Positions 17,189 to 27,003 of a stretch of 64,000 bases of DNA are shown in pieces. Every line of letters starts with the position of its first letter. The stretch's first letter is position 1. The stretch comes from Pseudoclavibacter sp. AY1F1. Its GTDB lineage: Bacteria > Actinomycetota > Actinomycetes > Actinomycetales > Microbacteriaceae. The notes under the pieces are model-generated. The model made no database searches and was not told the origin of the DNA. It saw only the letters and a program-made list of their open reading frames with translations. Location of the stretch: positions 248,001-312,000 of the forward strand of contig NZ_PSTQ01000001.1 of NCBI RefSeq assembly GCF_002931075.1, read 5' to 3'. The translations under genes and the position numbers were made by a program.

Positions 17189-18502
17189 ATGGCTTCTCAG
17201 ATCACTCCGCCTCGTGGCATGCGCGATTTCCTCCCGGCAGACAAGCGCAGGCGAGAGCGCATCCTCGGAACGATCCGGGAGGTGTACACGAGGCACGGCT
17301 TCGATGAGATCGAGACGCCCGTGGTCGAGGACACGGCTCGCCTGCACTCGGGGCTCGGTGGCGACAACGAGAAGCTGTCCTTCGCCGTCATGAAGCGTGC
17401 GCTCGACGGCGACGCGCTTGCTGCCGCCGCTGAATCCGGCGATTCGCTCTCTCTCAGCGATCTGGGCCTGCGCTTCGACCTGACGGTGCCGCTCGCCCGC
17501 TTCGTCGCAACGCACCGCGGCACGCTGCCTGGCGTGTTCCGCAGCCTGCAGATGGCCCCGGTCTGGCGCGCTGAACGCCCGCAGAAGGGGCGGTACCGCC
17601 AGTTCGTGCAGTGCGACATCGACATCATCGGCGAGCCAGGGGCGCTTGCGGAGGTCGAATTGCTTGTGGCCTCCTCAGCCGCGCTTGTTGAGCTCGGCCT
17701 CGACAACTGCACGATCCGAGTCAACGACCGGCGCCTCCTGACGGCACTGCTGGTGCACTGCGGGTTCGCGGAATCGGAGCACGGCGCCGCGCTCATCACG
17801 ATCGACAAGCTCGACAAGGTCGGGCCCGAAGGGGTCGCGGCCGAACTCGCGACGCTCAACGCGACGGCGGCCCTGCAACTCGCCGCGGCCCTCGCCACGT
17901 GGGCGCCACTGCTGGAGACGGGTATCCGTCTCGACCTCGAGACGATCCTCACGAGCCTGCCCGGCGCGCTCCGCGAGGACCCTGCCGTTGTCGAGGTCGT
18001 CGAGGGCATGGTTGAGATCGCGGATGCGGCTGCCGCGGCGGGTGCATCCATTCGGCTTGTGTTCGACCCGAGCCTCGTGCGCGGCATGGGCTACTACACG
18101 GGCACGATCTTCGAGGCGGCTCACCCCGAGTCTGGGTCGTCGGTCGGCGGCGGAGGGCGTTACGACGGCATGATCGGCCGCTTCCTCGGTCAGGATGTGC
18201 CGGCCTGTGGTTTCTCGATCGGCTTCGAGCGCATCGTCGACCTTGCAAAGCTGCCCGAGACGGGGGAGGAGCGGGCCGTTGCTCTGCTCTTCGACAAGCG
18301 AGCATCCGTCGCTGACATCGCGAAGGTCAAGGGTGCGGTTGTGCGCTCGGGGGCCTCGCGCGTGCGCGTGGCGAAGAAGCCCAAGAACGTGCGCGGCCTT
18401 CTTGCCTCGCTCGCCGAGCAGGGGTTCACGCACGCGGCGCACGTCCGTGACGAGCACGTTGCGGCGCCTGAAATGCTCAGCTTCGAAGCGCTCCAGCAGT
18501 AA
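17189..18502 (+). CDS. hisS: Histidyl-tRNA synthetase
   Basis: 437-aa class II aminoacyl-tRNA synthetase. Visible marks are PPRGMRDFLPADKRRRERIL at the N-terminus, motif 2 APVWRAERPQKGRYRQF, and the HisRS-specific GMGYYTGTIFE with the GGGGRYDGMIG loop. The C-terminal anticodon-binding domain follows. The motif LRFDLTVPLARFVA is the variant found in one HisRS subgroup rather than the LRPEGT form. No clear ribosome-binding site precedes the ATG; GAGAAT 6 nt upstream could be a -10, so a leaderless message is possible. Confidence 0.95.
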   Translation: MASQITPPRGMRDFLPADKRRRERILGTIREVYTRHGFDEIETPVVEDTARLHSGLGGDNEKLSFAVMKRALDGDALAAAAESGDSLSLSDLGLRFDLTVPLARFVATHRGTLPGVFRSLQMAPVWRAERPQKGRYRQFVQCDIDIIGEPGALAEVELLVASSAALVELGLDNCTIRVNDRRLLTALLVHCGFAESEHGAALITIDKLDKVGPEGVAAELATLNATAALQLAAALATWAPLLETGIRLDLETILTSLPGALREDPAVVEVVEGMVEIADAAAAAGASIRLVFDPSLVRGMGYYTGTIFEAAHPESGSSVGGGGRYDGMIGRFLGQDVPACGFSIGFERIVDLAKLPETGEERAVALLFDKRASVADIAKVKGAVVRSGASRVRVAKKPKNVRGLLASLAEQGFTHAAHVRDEHVAAPEMLSFEALQQ

Positions 18503-18532
18503 TAGCCTGGCACCTCCGAACGAGGGGGAGCT

Positions 18533-19213
18533 TTGGAATTGAGCACTCGACAGGGGAAACCAGCCGACAGAGTCCGGAAGCGTTGGCTCGCGTCCGTGGG
18601 CCTCGCGGTAACAACGGCAACGTCACTGAGCGGATGCTCACTGCTCGGCGAATGGGATGAGCCCTTCGCTTACCAGGAAGTTGTGATCCCGGAGTCCGTT
18701 GCTGAGCCCGGAAGCCGTTTCGAGTACCGGGAGACGGCGCTGCTTCCGCTTGAGGACGGTCGCGAGGTCGCCGTAACGTTCACTCAGGTCATGACGGGCC
18801 TCCACGAGAACGCCGGGCTCGCGGAGATCGGACCAGATTGGACGACTCCGGGGTCAATGAACGTCACCATCGGCATGCAAGGCGACGCGGCGCATGGGGT
18901 GTCGGCGCTCCCGCCTGACCTCGTCGGCATCCTCGATGACGGCTCCGTTGCTGCTCGAGCAACGGTGGAGGAGGCTCCCGACGCGGTCGCCTGCGATCTG
19001 CTTCTTCAGGTCCCAGAACAGGATGACGCGGATTCTCAGCAACTTCGGTGCGCGATCTACCTCGTTCCGGCGGGACGTGAGCTCATCGAAGTCCGCTGGG
19101 TGCCCGTGGATGCTGAGTCCGGCTACCAAGAGCGCCCGGTCACTTGGCGAGTGCCAAGCATGGAGGAGCTCATGACGGAGGAGCTGGCGAAGATGCCCGC
19201 ACCGACCTCGTGA
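18533..19213 (+). CDS. Hypothetical lipoprotein
   Basis: 226 aa. A basic N-terminus, a hydrophobic stretch (LASVGLAVTTATSLSGC) and the lipobox LSGC indicate a secreted lipoprotein anchored to the outer face of the membrane. The mature part is acidic, beta-rich in appearance and unrecognised. The start is uncertain: the TTG at 18533 sits only 2 nt after GGGGGAG, while the TTG at 18539 has ideal spacing. It lies 30 nt after hisS and may be co-transcribed. Confidence 0.7.
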   Translation: MELSTRQGKPADRVRKRWLASVGLAVTTATSLSGCSLLGEWDEPFAYQEVVIPESVAEPGSRFEYRETALLPLEDGREVAVTFTQVMTGLHENAGLAEIGPDWTTPGSMNVTIGMQGDAAHGVSALPPDLVGILDDGSVAARATVEEAPDAVACDLLLQVPEQDDADSQQLRCAIYLVPAGRELIEVRWVPVDAESGYQERPVTWRVPSMEELMTEELAKMPAPTS

Positions 19214-20596
<1,383 letters not shown>

Positions 20597-20665
20597 GGGT
20601 CTCGCGACAGGCGTAAGTCACGCCGCACGGCGTAACGGCTGAGTCGCGCGGATCATCGCGACACA

Positions 20666-20698
20666 CGAACGGGTCGGGGCAAGTCCCCGGCCCGTTCG
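20666..20698 (+). terminator. Hairpin after eno
   Basis: 14-bp stem with one G-T pair (20666-20679/20685-20698) and a 5-nt loop, no T run. GGCGTAA occurs three times in the 45 nt around the eno stop just upstream. Confidence 0.6.
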
Positions 20699-20734
20699 GC
20701 ATGATGGGAAGCCGACACGGAGAGGGGGATGTGC

Positions 20735-21409
20735 ATGGCCAACACGTCAGGCAAGTCGGGCGCTCCCGGCAAGCCGGCCTCCGGCTCCGGCTCTGGAGCG
20801 AAGGCAAGCTCCACGTCGACTCCGAAGAGCAAGGCCTCGCCGAAGTCGAGCCCGAAGGCCAGGCCAACCGGGGGTGCAACCTCCAAGGCGACCTCGAAGA
20901 CTCACTCGCCCTCGAAGGCGCAGCCGAAGCCCAAGTCGGGCACGAAGCCAGCGTCGAAGTCGCCCCGCAAGTCCACCGCGAGCGGTGCGACCTCCCGTCG
21001 TCGTCTCCCGACGGTTCGCCCCAATGGTGCGACAGTGCTCGTGGCGATTGTCGTGATCCTCGGCATCGCTGTGTTGGCACCGACCGCGCAGCGCTACATC
21101 GCGCAGCGCCAGTATGTCGCGCAGCTGCAGGCTGAGCTCGCCGAGACGCAGAAGAGCGTGGATGAGATCGCCACCGAACGCGACAGGTGGAGCGACCCCG
21201 CTTACATCCAGTCCCAGGCTCGCGGCCGGCTGCTTTTCGTGATGCCTGGCGACACGAGCTATCTTGTGCTCGACCCGCCGGCGACGAACAAGCAGCAGCA
21301 GAGCAACATCAGCACGGAACTCCACGAGACGCAGTCGAGCTGGCTCGACAGCTTTGTCGAGTCGCTTGTCACGGCGGGCACCGCCCCGGCACCCACGCCA
21401 AGCGACTAG
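20735..21409 (+). CDS. FtsB/DivIC-type septum formation initiator
   Basis: 224 aa. A ~90-residue cytoplasmic tail rich in Lys, Ser, Pro and Ala precedes one membrane segment (VLVAIVVILGIAVLAPTA). A coiled coil (QLQAELAETQKSVDEIATE) and the DivIC motif DPAYIQSQARGRLLFVMPGD follow. It should be a bitopic divisome protein working with FtsL/FtsQ. ATG 20735 is chosen over 20729 because it gives proper spacing from AGAGGGGG. The eno-ftsB-DUF501 order is conserved in actinobacteria. Confidence 0.88.
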   Translation: MANTSGKSGAPGKPASGSGSGAKASSTSTPKSKASPKSSPKARPTGGATSKATSKTHSPSKAQPKPKSGTKPASKSPRKSTASGATSRRRLPTVRPNGATVLVAIVVILGIAVLAPTAQRYIAQRQYVAQLQAELAETQKSVDEIATERDRWSDPAYIQSQARGRLLFVMPGDTSYLVLDPPATNKQQQSNISTELHETQSSWLDSFVESLVTAGTAPAPTPSD

Positions 21410-21480
21410 CAGCACCTTCACGAACGAGACCAGCGGATGCAGATCACCCCGCATCCGCCACGCAGAGCCGAAAGCGACCA

Positions 21481-22011
21481 ATGCTCGAGTACTCAGAAGC
21501 CACCGAACGCGACCTCGAGGTCATGCGCGAGCAGCTCGGCCGACCCATGCGGGGCGTCGTCGGGATCGGAGCGCGCTGTGCGTGCGGCAACCCGACGGTT
21601 GTGGTTACACGCCCTCGCCTCCCAGACGGCACGCCTTTCCCGACTCTCTACTACCTGTCACACCCCGCCGCGACGATCGCCATGTCGCAGATCGAGGCGG
21701 ACCAGATCATGCCGGAGATGCAGCAGCGGCTCAGCGACGATGATGAGTTCCGCGCCGCCTACCTCGCCGCGCACGAGCGCTATCTCGCGGAGCGTGAATC
21801 GCTTGAGGTGGTCGAGGAGATCTCCGGGATCACAGCTGGAGGCATGCCGAGCCGGGTCAAGTGCCTGCACGCTCTCGCGGCGCATTCCCTCGTCGCGGGC
21901 CCGGGTGTGAACCCTGTCGGCGACTGGGCGCTCGAGCTCTCCACGTGGTCACCGCAGCGCTGCGTGTGCGCTAACCCCGGCGATGCACTCGCCGGTGACG
22001 CGCAGGAGTAG
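21481..22011 (+). CDS. DUF501 domain protein
   Basis: 176 aa of the DUF501 family, found next to eno/ftsB in actinobacteria; biochemical function unknown. Conserved features are RCACGNPTVVVTRPRLPDGT, FPTLYYLSHP and the C-terminal MPSRVKCLHALAAHSLVAG. There are paired cysteines in RCACG and CVCANP that could bind a metal. It usually precedes a Ppx/GppA phosphatase gene, but here the NADH dehydrogenase gene follows instead. Confidence 0.88.
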   Translation: MLEYSEATERDLEVMREQLGRPMRGVVGIGARCACGNPTVVVTRPRLPDGTPFPTLYYLSHPAATIAMSQIEADQIMPEMQQRLSDDDEFRAAYLAAHERYLAERESLEVVEEISGITAGGMPSRVKCLHALAAHSLVAGPGVNPVGDWALELSTWSPQRCVCANPGDALAGDAQE

Positions 22012-22013
22012 AC

Positions 22014-22019
22014 TTGACA
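22014..22019 (+). promoter_or_regulatory. Candidate -35 element of ndh
   Basis: A perfect TTGACA lies 44 nt before the ndh GTG, directly after the DUF501 stop. The -10 is not convincing (CCATCG at 17-nt spacing). Confidence 0.4.
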
Positions 22020-22062
22020 AGGTTTTCCTCGCCCAACCATCGCATGCAGGGAGTACAAGTAC

Positions 22063-23586
22063 GTGACTAAGATTCTCATCGTTGGCGGAGGCTACGCCGG
22101 CTTCTACACGGCGTGGCAGCTCGAGAAGCAGCTCAACCCGGGCGAAGCCCAGGTCACAGTTGTCGACCCGCTGCCGTACATGACGTACCAGCCATTCCTC
22201 CCAGAGGTCATCAGCGGAAACATCGAGCCGCGTCACGCAGTCGTCTCGCTGCGTCGTCACCTCAAGCGTTCGCGCGTCATCACGGCTGAGGTCACGAACA
22301 TCGACCACTCCACGAAGACGGCGACCATCAAGCCGGAGATCGGCGAGCCCTACACGGTCAACTACGACATCATCGTGGTCACCGCTGGCGCTGTTTCGCG
22401 CACGTTCCCGATCCCGGGCATCGCCGACAACGCCATCGGCGTGAAGACGGTCGAAGAGGCCACGTGGATCCGCGACACGATGATCGACAACTTCAACAAG
22501 GCGTCCACCATGGCACCGGGCCCGGAGCGCACGCGCCTCCTGACCTTCGTCGTCGTCGGCGGTGGCTTCGCCGGCATCGAGTCGTTCGCCGAGATGCGCT
22601 CGCTCGCGACCGCGCTCCTCGAGGACTACCCGTCGCTGCAGTTCGACGACGTGCACTTCCACCTCATCGAGGCTGCCGGGCGCATCATGCCAGAGGTGTC
22701 CGAGGACACCGCGCTGTGGGTCATCAAGAACCTCGCAGAGCGCGGCGCGACGGTGCACCTCAACACGCAGGTCACCTCGGCCGTTGACGGCGTCGTCGAG
22801 ACCTCCGCTGGCGACAAGTTCCCCACCGACGTCATCGTCTGGACCGCTGGTGTCATGGCCGCTCCGGTCATCAAGAGCAACAGCGACCTGCCCGTCGACG
22901 AGCGTGGACGTCTCCGCGCACGCGCCGACCTTCGGGTCGAGGGCGACAACGGCATCGTGCAGGACGCCTGGGCGGCTGGCGACGTGTCGGCTGTGCCTGA
23001 CCTGTCCGGTGGCGGAGTCGGCGGCTTCTGCGTGCCGAACGCTCAGCACGCCGTTCGCCAGGGCAAGCTCATGGCCTCGAACCTCGTCGCAACGCTCCGC
23101 GGCGGAACTCCGAAGGACTACTACCACGAGAACATGGGCGCGGTAGCCGGTCTCGGCATCGGCGTCGGCGCATTCCAGTCGGGCACGTTCGCCTTGACCG
23201 GGGTGCTCGCCTGGCTCGCGCACCGTGGCTACCACGACCTCGCGATCCCGACCGTCGAGCGCAAGATCCGCGTGCTCACGGGCTGGATCAACAACTTCGT
23301 GCTCGGCCGCGACTTCGTATCGATCAGCGCCCGCGAGACACCTCGCGCCGCCTTCGAGCGCTTCGCGTCGCGCCCGCGCCCGGCGGCTCCGGCTGCCGAG
23401 GCCGCACCGGCCAAGCTGCCTGCCTCGAGCGAGCACGGCGAGAAGTCCGACAAGCCCGCCGCCGACTCCAGCGAGAAGTCCGCGCCAGAGAAGGTAGCGG
23501 CTGAGGCTTCGGCTGCTGCCAAGCCGGCTGCTGCAAAGCCTGCGCCCGCCCGCGCGGCCAAGGCGCCTGCTGGCGACAGCAAGTAG
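22063..23586 (+). CDS. ndh: Type II NADH dehydrogenase (NDH-2)
   Basis: 507-aa membrane-associated flavoprotein that passes electrons from NADH to quinone without pumping protons. Two Rossmann motifs are visible: VGGGYAGFYTAWQL (FAD, N-terminus) and VVGGGFAGIESFAEM (NADH, near residue 165). WAAGDVSAVPD follows the FAD site. A hydrophobic C-terminal segment (TGVLAWLAHRGYHDLA) would dock it on the membrane. The last ~75 residues form an Ala/Pro/Lys-rich tail not needed for the fold. The GTG follows GCAGGGAG. Confidence 0.9.
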   Translation: MTKILIVGGGYAGFYTAWQLEKQLNPGEAQVTVVDPLPYMTYQPFLPEVISGNIEPRHAVVSLRRHLKRSRVITAEVTNIDHSTKTATIKPEIGEPYTVNYDIIVVTAGAVSRTFPIPGIADNAIGVKTVEEATWIRDTMIDNFNKASTMAPGPERTRLLTFVVVGGGFAGIESFAEMRSLATALLEDYPSLQFDDVHFHLIEAAGRIMPEVSEDTALWVIKNLAERGATVHLNTQVTSAVDGVVETSAGDKFPTDVIVWTAGVMAAPVIKSNSDLPVDERGRLRARADLRVEGDNGIVQDAWAAGDVSAVPDLSGGGVGGFCVPNAQHAVRQGKLMASNLVATLRGGTPKDYYHENMGAVAGLGIGVGAFQSGTFALTGVLAWLAHRGYHDLAIPTVERKIRVLTGWINNFVLGRDFVSISARETPRAAFERFASRPRPAAPAAEAAPAKLPASSEHGEKSDKPAADSSEKSAPEKVAAEASAAAKPAAAKPAPARAAKAPAGDSK

Positions 23587-23594
23587 CTGACCTC

Positions 23595-23632
23595 GTCGGG
23601 GCCGCCACATCTTCGGATGCGGCGGCCCCGAC
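23595..23632 (+). terminator. Terminator after ndh
   Basis: A 12-bp perfect stem (23595-23606/23621-23632) with an inner CAT/ATG pairing around CTTCGG, 8 nt after the ndh stop. Confidence 0.75.
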
Positions 23633-23638
23633 TTGTAC

Positions 23639-23712
23639 GCCCCTATGGCCCAACTGGCAGAGGCAGAGGACTTAAAATCCTTGTGTTCTGGGTTCGAATC
23701 CCAGTGGGGGCA
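23639..23712 (+). tRNA. tRNA with UAA anticodon (Leu by anticodon), short variable loop
   Basis: A cloverleaf can be drawn: acceptor GCCCCTA/TGGGGGC, a weak D arm (three pairs), and an anticodon stem GAGGA/TCCTT around loop CTTAAAA with TAA at 23673-23675. A five-nt variable loop and T arm CTGGG-TTCGAAT-CCCAG follow. CCA is not encoded. By anticodon it is tRNA-Leu, but bacterial tRNA-Leu normally has a long variable arm, which is absent. It is either an atypical tRNA or one charged with something else. Confidence 0.85.
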
Positions 23713-23765
23713 CAACAACTGATCGGATTGCGCGACCGTCGAGGCTCGCGTGGCACCATGCCGCC

Positions 23766-24084
23766 ATGGTGATCGACGTTCGAGCGGCGCAGCGCTTCGC
23801 CGATGTGAAGACGATAGTCGGGCCGAAGCGGCCCGACGCGAACGTGTGCTGGTGCCTCAGCTACCGCATTCCGGCCAAAGAGAATCAGTCGCTGGTCGGC
23901 GCCGAACGCGTCAAGCGCCTGCTGCGTCAGCAGTTTCCGCCCAGTGTGCTCGCGTACGACGGCGATGAGGTCGTCGGCTGCCGGCTTTCGTGGCCGCGGG
24001 CTCTCCCACCGTCTCGAAGGTCTCCGACACCGACTCGGTGTTGAACGGTTTCCCAGGGTGCTGATGCGGCTCGACCTTCGCTGA
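23766..24084 (+). pseudogene. Remnant of a GNAT-type acetyltransferase gene (internal deletion and frameshift)
   Basis: The first ~70 codons read as the start of a GNAT protein (VCWCLSYRIPAKENQSLVG, PPSVLAYDGDEVVG). The family's acetyl-CoA-binding middle is then missing. The C-terminal piece continues in another frame (SPTVSKVSDTDSVLNGFP, from ~23977), and the final RVLMRLDLR is in a third frame, with its stop at 24084. An internal deletion plus a 1-nt shift explains this. The plain ORF stops at 24044 with a nonsense tail. Confidence 0.75.
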
Positions 24085-24134
24085 GGGATCGTTCAGCACC
24101 CGATGGTCGTCTCGGGAAGGAGGATACTGGCGGC

Positions 24135-24950
24135 ATGCCGATTCTCAACAAGGACATGACCCTCTGCATCTCGCTCGCGGCCCGGCCGTCGAACCTGGGG
24201 ACGCGCTTCCATAACTTCCTCTACGAGGAGCTCGGCCTCAACTTCATCTACAAGGCCTTCACGACGGACGATATCGAGGGGGCGATCCGGGGCGTCAGGG
24301 CGCTCGGGATCCGGGGATGCTCGGTGTCGATGCCGTTCAAGGAAGCCGTCATCCCGCTCGTTGACGAGCTTGACCCCTCGGCGCTTGCCATCGAATCGGT
24401 CAATACGATCGTCAACGACGGCGGCAGGCTCGTCGCCTCCAACACCGATTACGAAGCCATCGCGGATCTCATCTCCGAGCACAACATCGACCCATCGCTG
24501 CCGGTCGTCGTGCGGGGCGCGGGCGGCATGGCTAAGGCCGTCGTGGCGGCGTTCCGGGATGCGGGCTTCGCCGAGGTCACGGTTGTCGCGCGCAACGAAG
24601 CAGCCGGGTCGGCGCTTGCCGAGAAGTACGGCTACCGCTGGCAGGCCACGGATCCGGCGCCGGGGCCGGTCGTGCTGGTGAATGTCACCCCCATCGGTAT
24701 GACGGGGGCGGATGAAGACGCGCTCGCCTTTGGCGAGAAGCAGGTGGCCGTGGCGAAGCTGGTGTTCGATGTGGTCGCCTTCCCGGCCGAGACGCCGCTC
24801 ATCCGCCTCGCTCGGGCCAACGGGGTTCCCGTCGTCACAGGTGCCGCGGTCGCCGCGCTGCAGGCTGCGCGGCAATTTGAGAAGTACACGGGCAGGAGCA
24901 TCACGGCCGAGCAGGTCGCCCGCGCAGCCACCTTCTCCAGGCAGAGCTGA
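24135..24950 (+). CDS. Shikimate dehydrogenase-like protein (AroE/YdiB family)
   Basis: 271 aa. The NAD(P)-binding half and hinge are recognisable: GCSVSMPFKEAVIPL (cf. VTxPxK with the catalytic Lys), ESVNTIVN, NTDYEAI with the catalytic Asp, VRGAGGMAKAVVAAF, and NVTPIGM. The N-terminal substrate loop is unusual: the SxSP motif that binds shikimate in AroE is replaced by SLAARPSNLGTRFHN. Substrate may therefore differ from shikimate. It follows the GNAT remnant and converges on the ABC ATPase. Confidence 0.82.
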   Translation: MPILNKDMTLCISLAARPSNLGTRFHNFLYEELGLNFIYKAFTTDDIEGAIRGVRALGIRGCSVSMPFKEAVIPLVDELDPSALAIESVNTIVNDGGRLVASNTDYEAIADLISEHNIDPSLPVVVRGAGGMAKAVVAAFRDAGFAEVTVVARNEAAGSALAEKYGYRWQATDPAPGPVVLVNVTPIGMTGADEDALAFGEKQVAVAKLVFDVVAFPAETPLIRLARANGVPVVTGAAVAALQAARQFEKYTGRSITAEQVARAATFSRQS

Positions 24951-24965
24951 AGATCGAGCCTGACG

Positions 24966-25018
24966 AGCGCCCTGCAGACGTGGCTCGCGGTGAGCGGGAG
25001 CAGAGTCTGCAGGGCGCT
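24966..25018. terminator. Bidirectional terminator between the AroE-like and ABC genes
   Basis: 14-bp perfect arms (AGCGCCCTGCAGAC 24966-24979 and its complement 25005-25018) around a 25-nt loop, between convergent genes. Confidence 0.7.
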
Positions 25019-25024
25019 TGCTTG

Positions 25025-26521
25025 CTAGGTGGTGATCGCGGCGCGGCGTCCGACGCGCTCTGGTCGCTGCGCGCCGAGCATGGCCTGCACGATCATGTCC
25101 TCGTCGAGGAGCTCGGAGCGTCCTTCCAGGGCAGTGCGCCCGTTGGCGAGCACCACAACTCGGTGGCTCCACTGCAGGAGCTCCGTCATGTCGGTTCCGA
25201 GGAAGACAACTGAAGTGCCGGTTTCGGCGAGGCTGTGGAGGAACGCGAAAACCGAGCGTCGCGCTCCGACATCCACGCCCTGAGTCGGGTGGGCCAGCAC
25301 GAGCACGTTGCCGCCTCGTTCAACGGCCCGAATGAACTCGGCCTTCTGCTGGTCGCCACCTGAGAGCTCGTCGAGGGCGGCGTTGATGTTCGTGGTGTTG
25401 ATGCGCAGACGGTGTACGAGGTCGATCATCTTCCGTGCCCGAGAGATCTCGGCGCTGAGCGAGCCGTCTGCCTTGTCGACTCCTTGGATAAGGCTCCGAT
25501 CGGACGCGAACGATGGGACGGCGTCGGGAAGGTAGCTCACGCCGTGTGCTTCCGCGACGCCTTCTTCCGTGAGGTCCACGGGCGCTCCGAAGAGCTCGAC
25601 GTGCCCTTCCCTGGGGCGTGCAGCACCCCCGAGGATCTCGATCAGCTGGCGGACTCCGGAATCGTGAGTGCCGGTGATGCCGACGACCTCTCCTGGGCGA
25701 ACGTGCAGGTCCACGCCGTGCAGCAGGTGGCCGTCTCCGACACCGAAAGCGGCGAGGGCGGCTCTATGGGCGTCGTCGGCGGCCGCGGCGAGCGTCGCAT
25801 CCGCTTCGGGGAGCTCGCCGATGAGCATGATCGTGAGCTCCTCGGAGCTGAGGCCTGCAATGGGGGTGTCGATCGCGATCTTGCCCTCGCGAAGCACAAG
25901 CACGCGGTCGACGATGGACTGCACTTCGTCCATGCGGTGCGTGATGTAGAGGATTCCACGCCCCTGGGCCGCAAGCTGGCGGAGAACGCGGTGGAGCAGT
26001 GCGATCTCGTGGTCGGCGAGCGTGACTGCCACCTCGTCGATGACCACAAGCTGGGCCTCTTCGGCGAGCATGCGCACCACTTCGACGAGCGCACGGCGGC
26101 CGCGGTCGAGTTCGTCGATCATCGCCCCGAGATCGAGCTCGGCCCCGGTCTGCTCCGAGAGCTCCTGCGCGCGTTCGAGTACGGCCTCGTGCGACTCGCC
26201 GGCCCTGTAGGTATTACGGAAGAGCGCCTGCGCCACCGTCAGGCCGGCCGGCGGCTCCGCGTTCTGCGTGATGACGCCGACTCCGCAGGCCTGCGCCTCG
26301 TCAAGCGACTCGGGCGCGTACGGCTCAGCGTCGAGAATCATGGTTCCGGAATCGAGCTGGTGCCGCCCGACGAGGGCGCTGACGAGCGTGCTCTTGCCAG
26401 CCCCGTTGATGCCGATGAGTCCGACGATCTGGCCCCGGTAGAGGGTGAGATCAATCTCTCGAAGCACCTGCCGGTTGCCGTACGAAGCCGTCGCGCCGGT
26501 CATGTGTACAAGAGTGTCCAT
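25025..26521 (-). CDS. Sugar-type ABC transporter ATP-binding protein (RbsA/MglA-like), orphan
   Basis: 498 aa with two fused nucleotide-binding domains, the layout of ribose/galactose importers. Domain 1 has an intact Walker A (GINGAGKST) and Walker B (LVVIDE) but an altered signature (ELDRGRRALVEV). Domain 2 has a good signature (LSGGDQQKAEF), but its Walker A is degenerate (GITGTHDSGV, no GKS/T), so it should not bind ATP normally. No permease or binding-protein gene is adjacent, so it either serves a distant transporter or has another role. The ATG follows GAGGGGGAACG. Confidence 0.85.
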   Translation of the reverse strand: MDTLVHMTGATASYGNRQVLREIDLTLYRGQIVGLIGINGAGKSTLVSALVGRHQLDSGTMILDAEPYAPESLDEAQACGVGVITQNAEPPAGLTVAQALFRNTYRAGESHEAVLERAQELSEQTGAELDLGAMIDELDRGRRALVEVVRMLAEEAQLVVIDEVAVTLADHEIALLHRVLRQLAAQGRGILYITHRMDEVQSIVDRVLVLREGKIAIDTPIAGLSSEELTIMLIGELPEADATLAAAADDAHRAALAAFGVGDGHLLHGVDLHVRPGEVVGITGTHDSGVRQLIEILGGAARPREGHVELFGAPVDLTEEGVAEAHGVSYLPDAVPSFASDRSLIQGVDKADGSLSAEISRARKMIDLVHRLRINTTNINAALDELSGGDQQKAEFIRAVERGGNVLVLAHPTQGVDVGARRSVFAFLHSLAETGTSVVFLGTDMTELLQWSHRVVVLANGRTALEGRSELLDEDMIVQAMLGAQRPERVGRRAAITT

Positions 26522-27003
26522 CGTTCCCCCTCGATAGCTCTGCGACGCGCGATTCTGGGATCGACAACGCGTCGTTTGCCCGCCCCCTCGCGGCGTACCG
26601 CGAACTCGGACGAGCTAAATCTATACGACGCGTGCGATCACCCGCGTGTTGGCGCGGTTCCTGTGTGAGTTATTGTCATGTCGGCTGCCGCCGGCAGCCG
26701 ACACCGACAGGATCATCGACGCGACTGAGGTTTGACGTGCACGCACCCGATTCACTGCCATGGTGGCGGCGTCTCCTGGGCCGCGCTGGCACTGAGAGCG
26801 CAGGAGACGCCGACGTGTCGCCAGTTGTGGGTCTCCCTCCAGAGATCGCCGACGGCAGTGCGGACGCGGTCGCGGATCCAGTCGGCAAGGGGGAGTCGGA
26901 CGACGAATCCATCTCGGAATGGACGATAACGCAGGACTATTTTTGGCCTGCCGTTCCTGAAGGTGCGGAGTCGGCGACTCGAAACGTAAAGGGGAAACAC
27001 CAC
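26522..27003. other. Intergenic or partly coding stretch upstream of the roadblock gene
   Basis: A 482-nt stretch between divergent genes. The frame of the roadblock gene stays open through it from 26632. From a GTG at 26737 (preceded by TGAGGT) it would encode an acidic, Trp-containing 89-residue extension. Third-position GC is lower than in neighbouring genes, so coding status is uncertain. Nothing else is recognised. Confidence 0.4.

Noticed and set aside
23766-24044. 92-aa ORF as an intact small gene
   Set aside because: Its end is out-of-frame sequence; the true C-terminal pieces of the family are found in the other two frames downstream.
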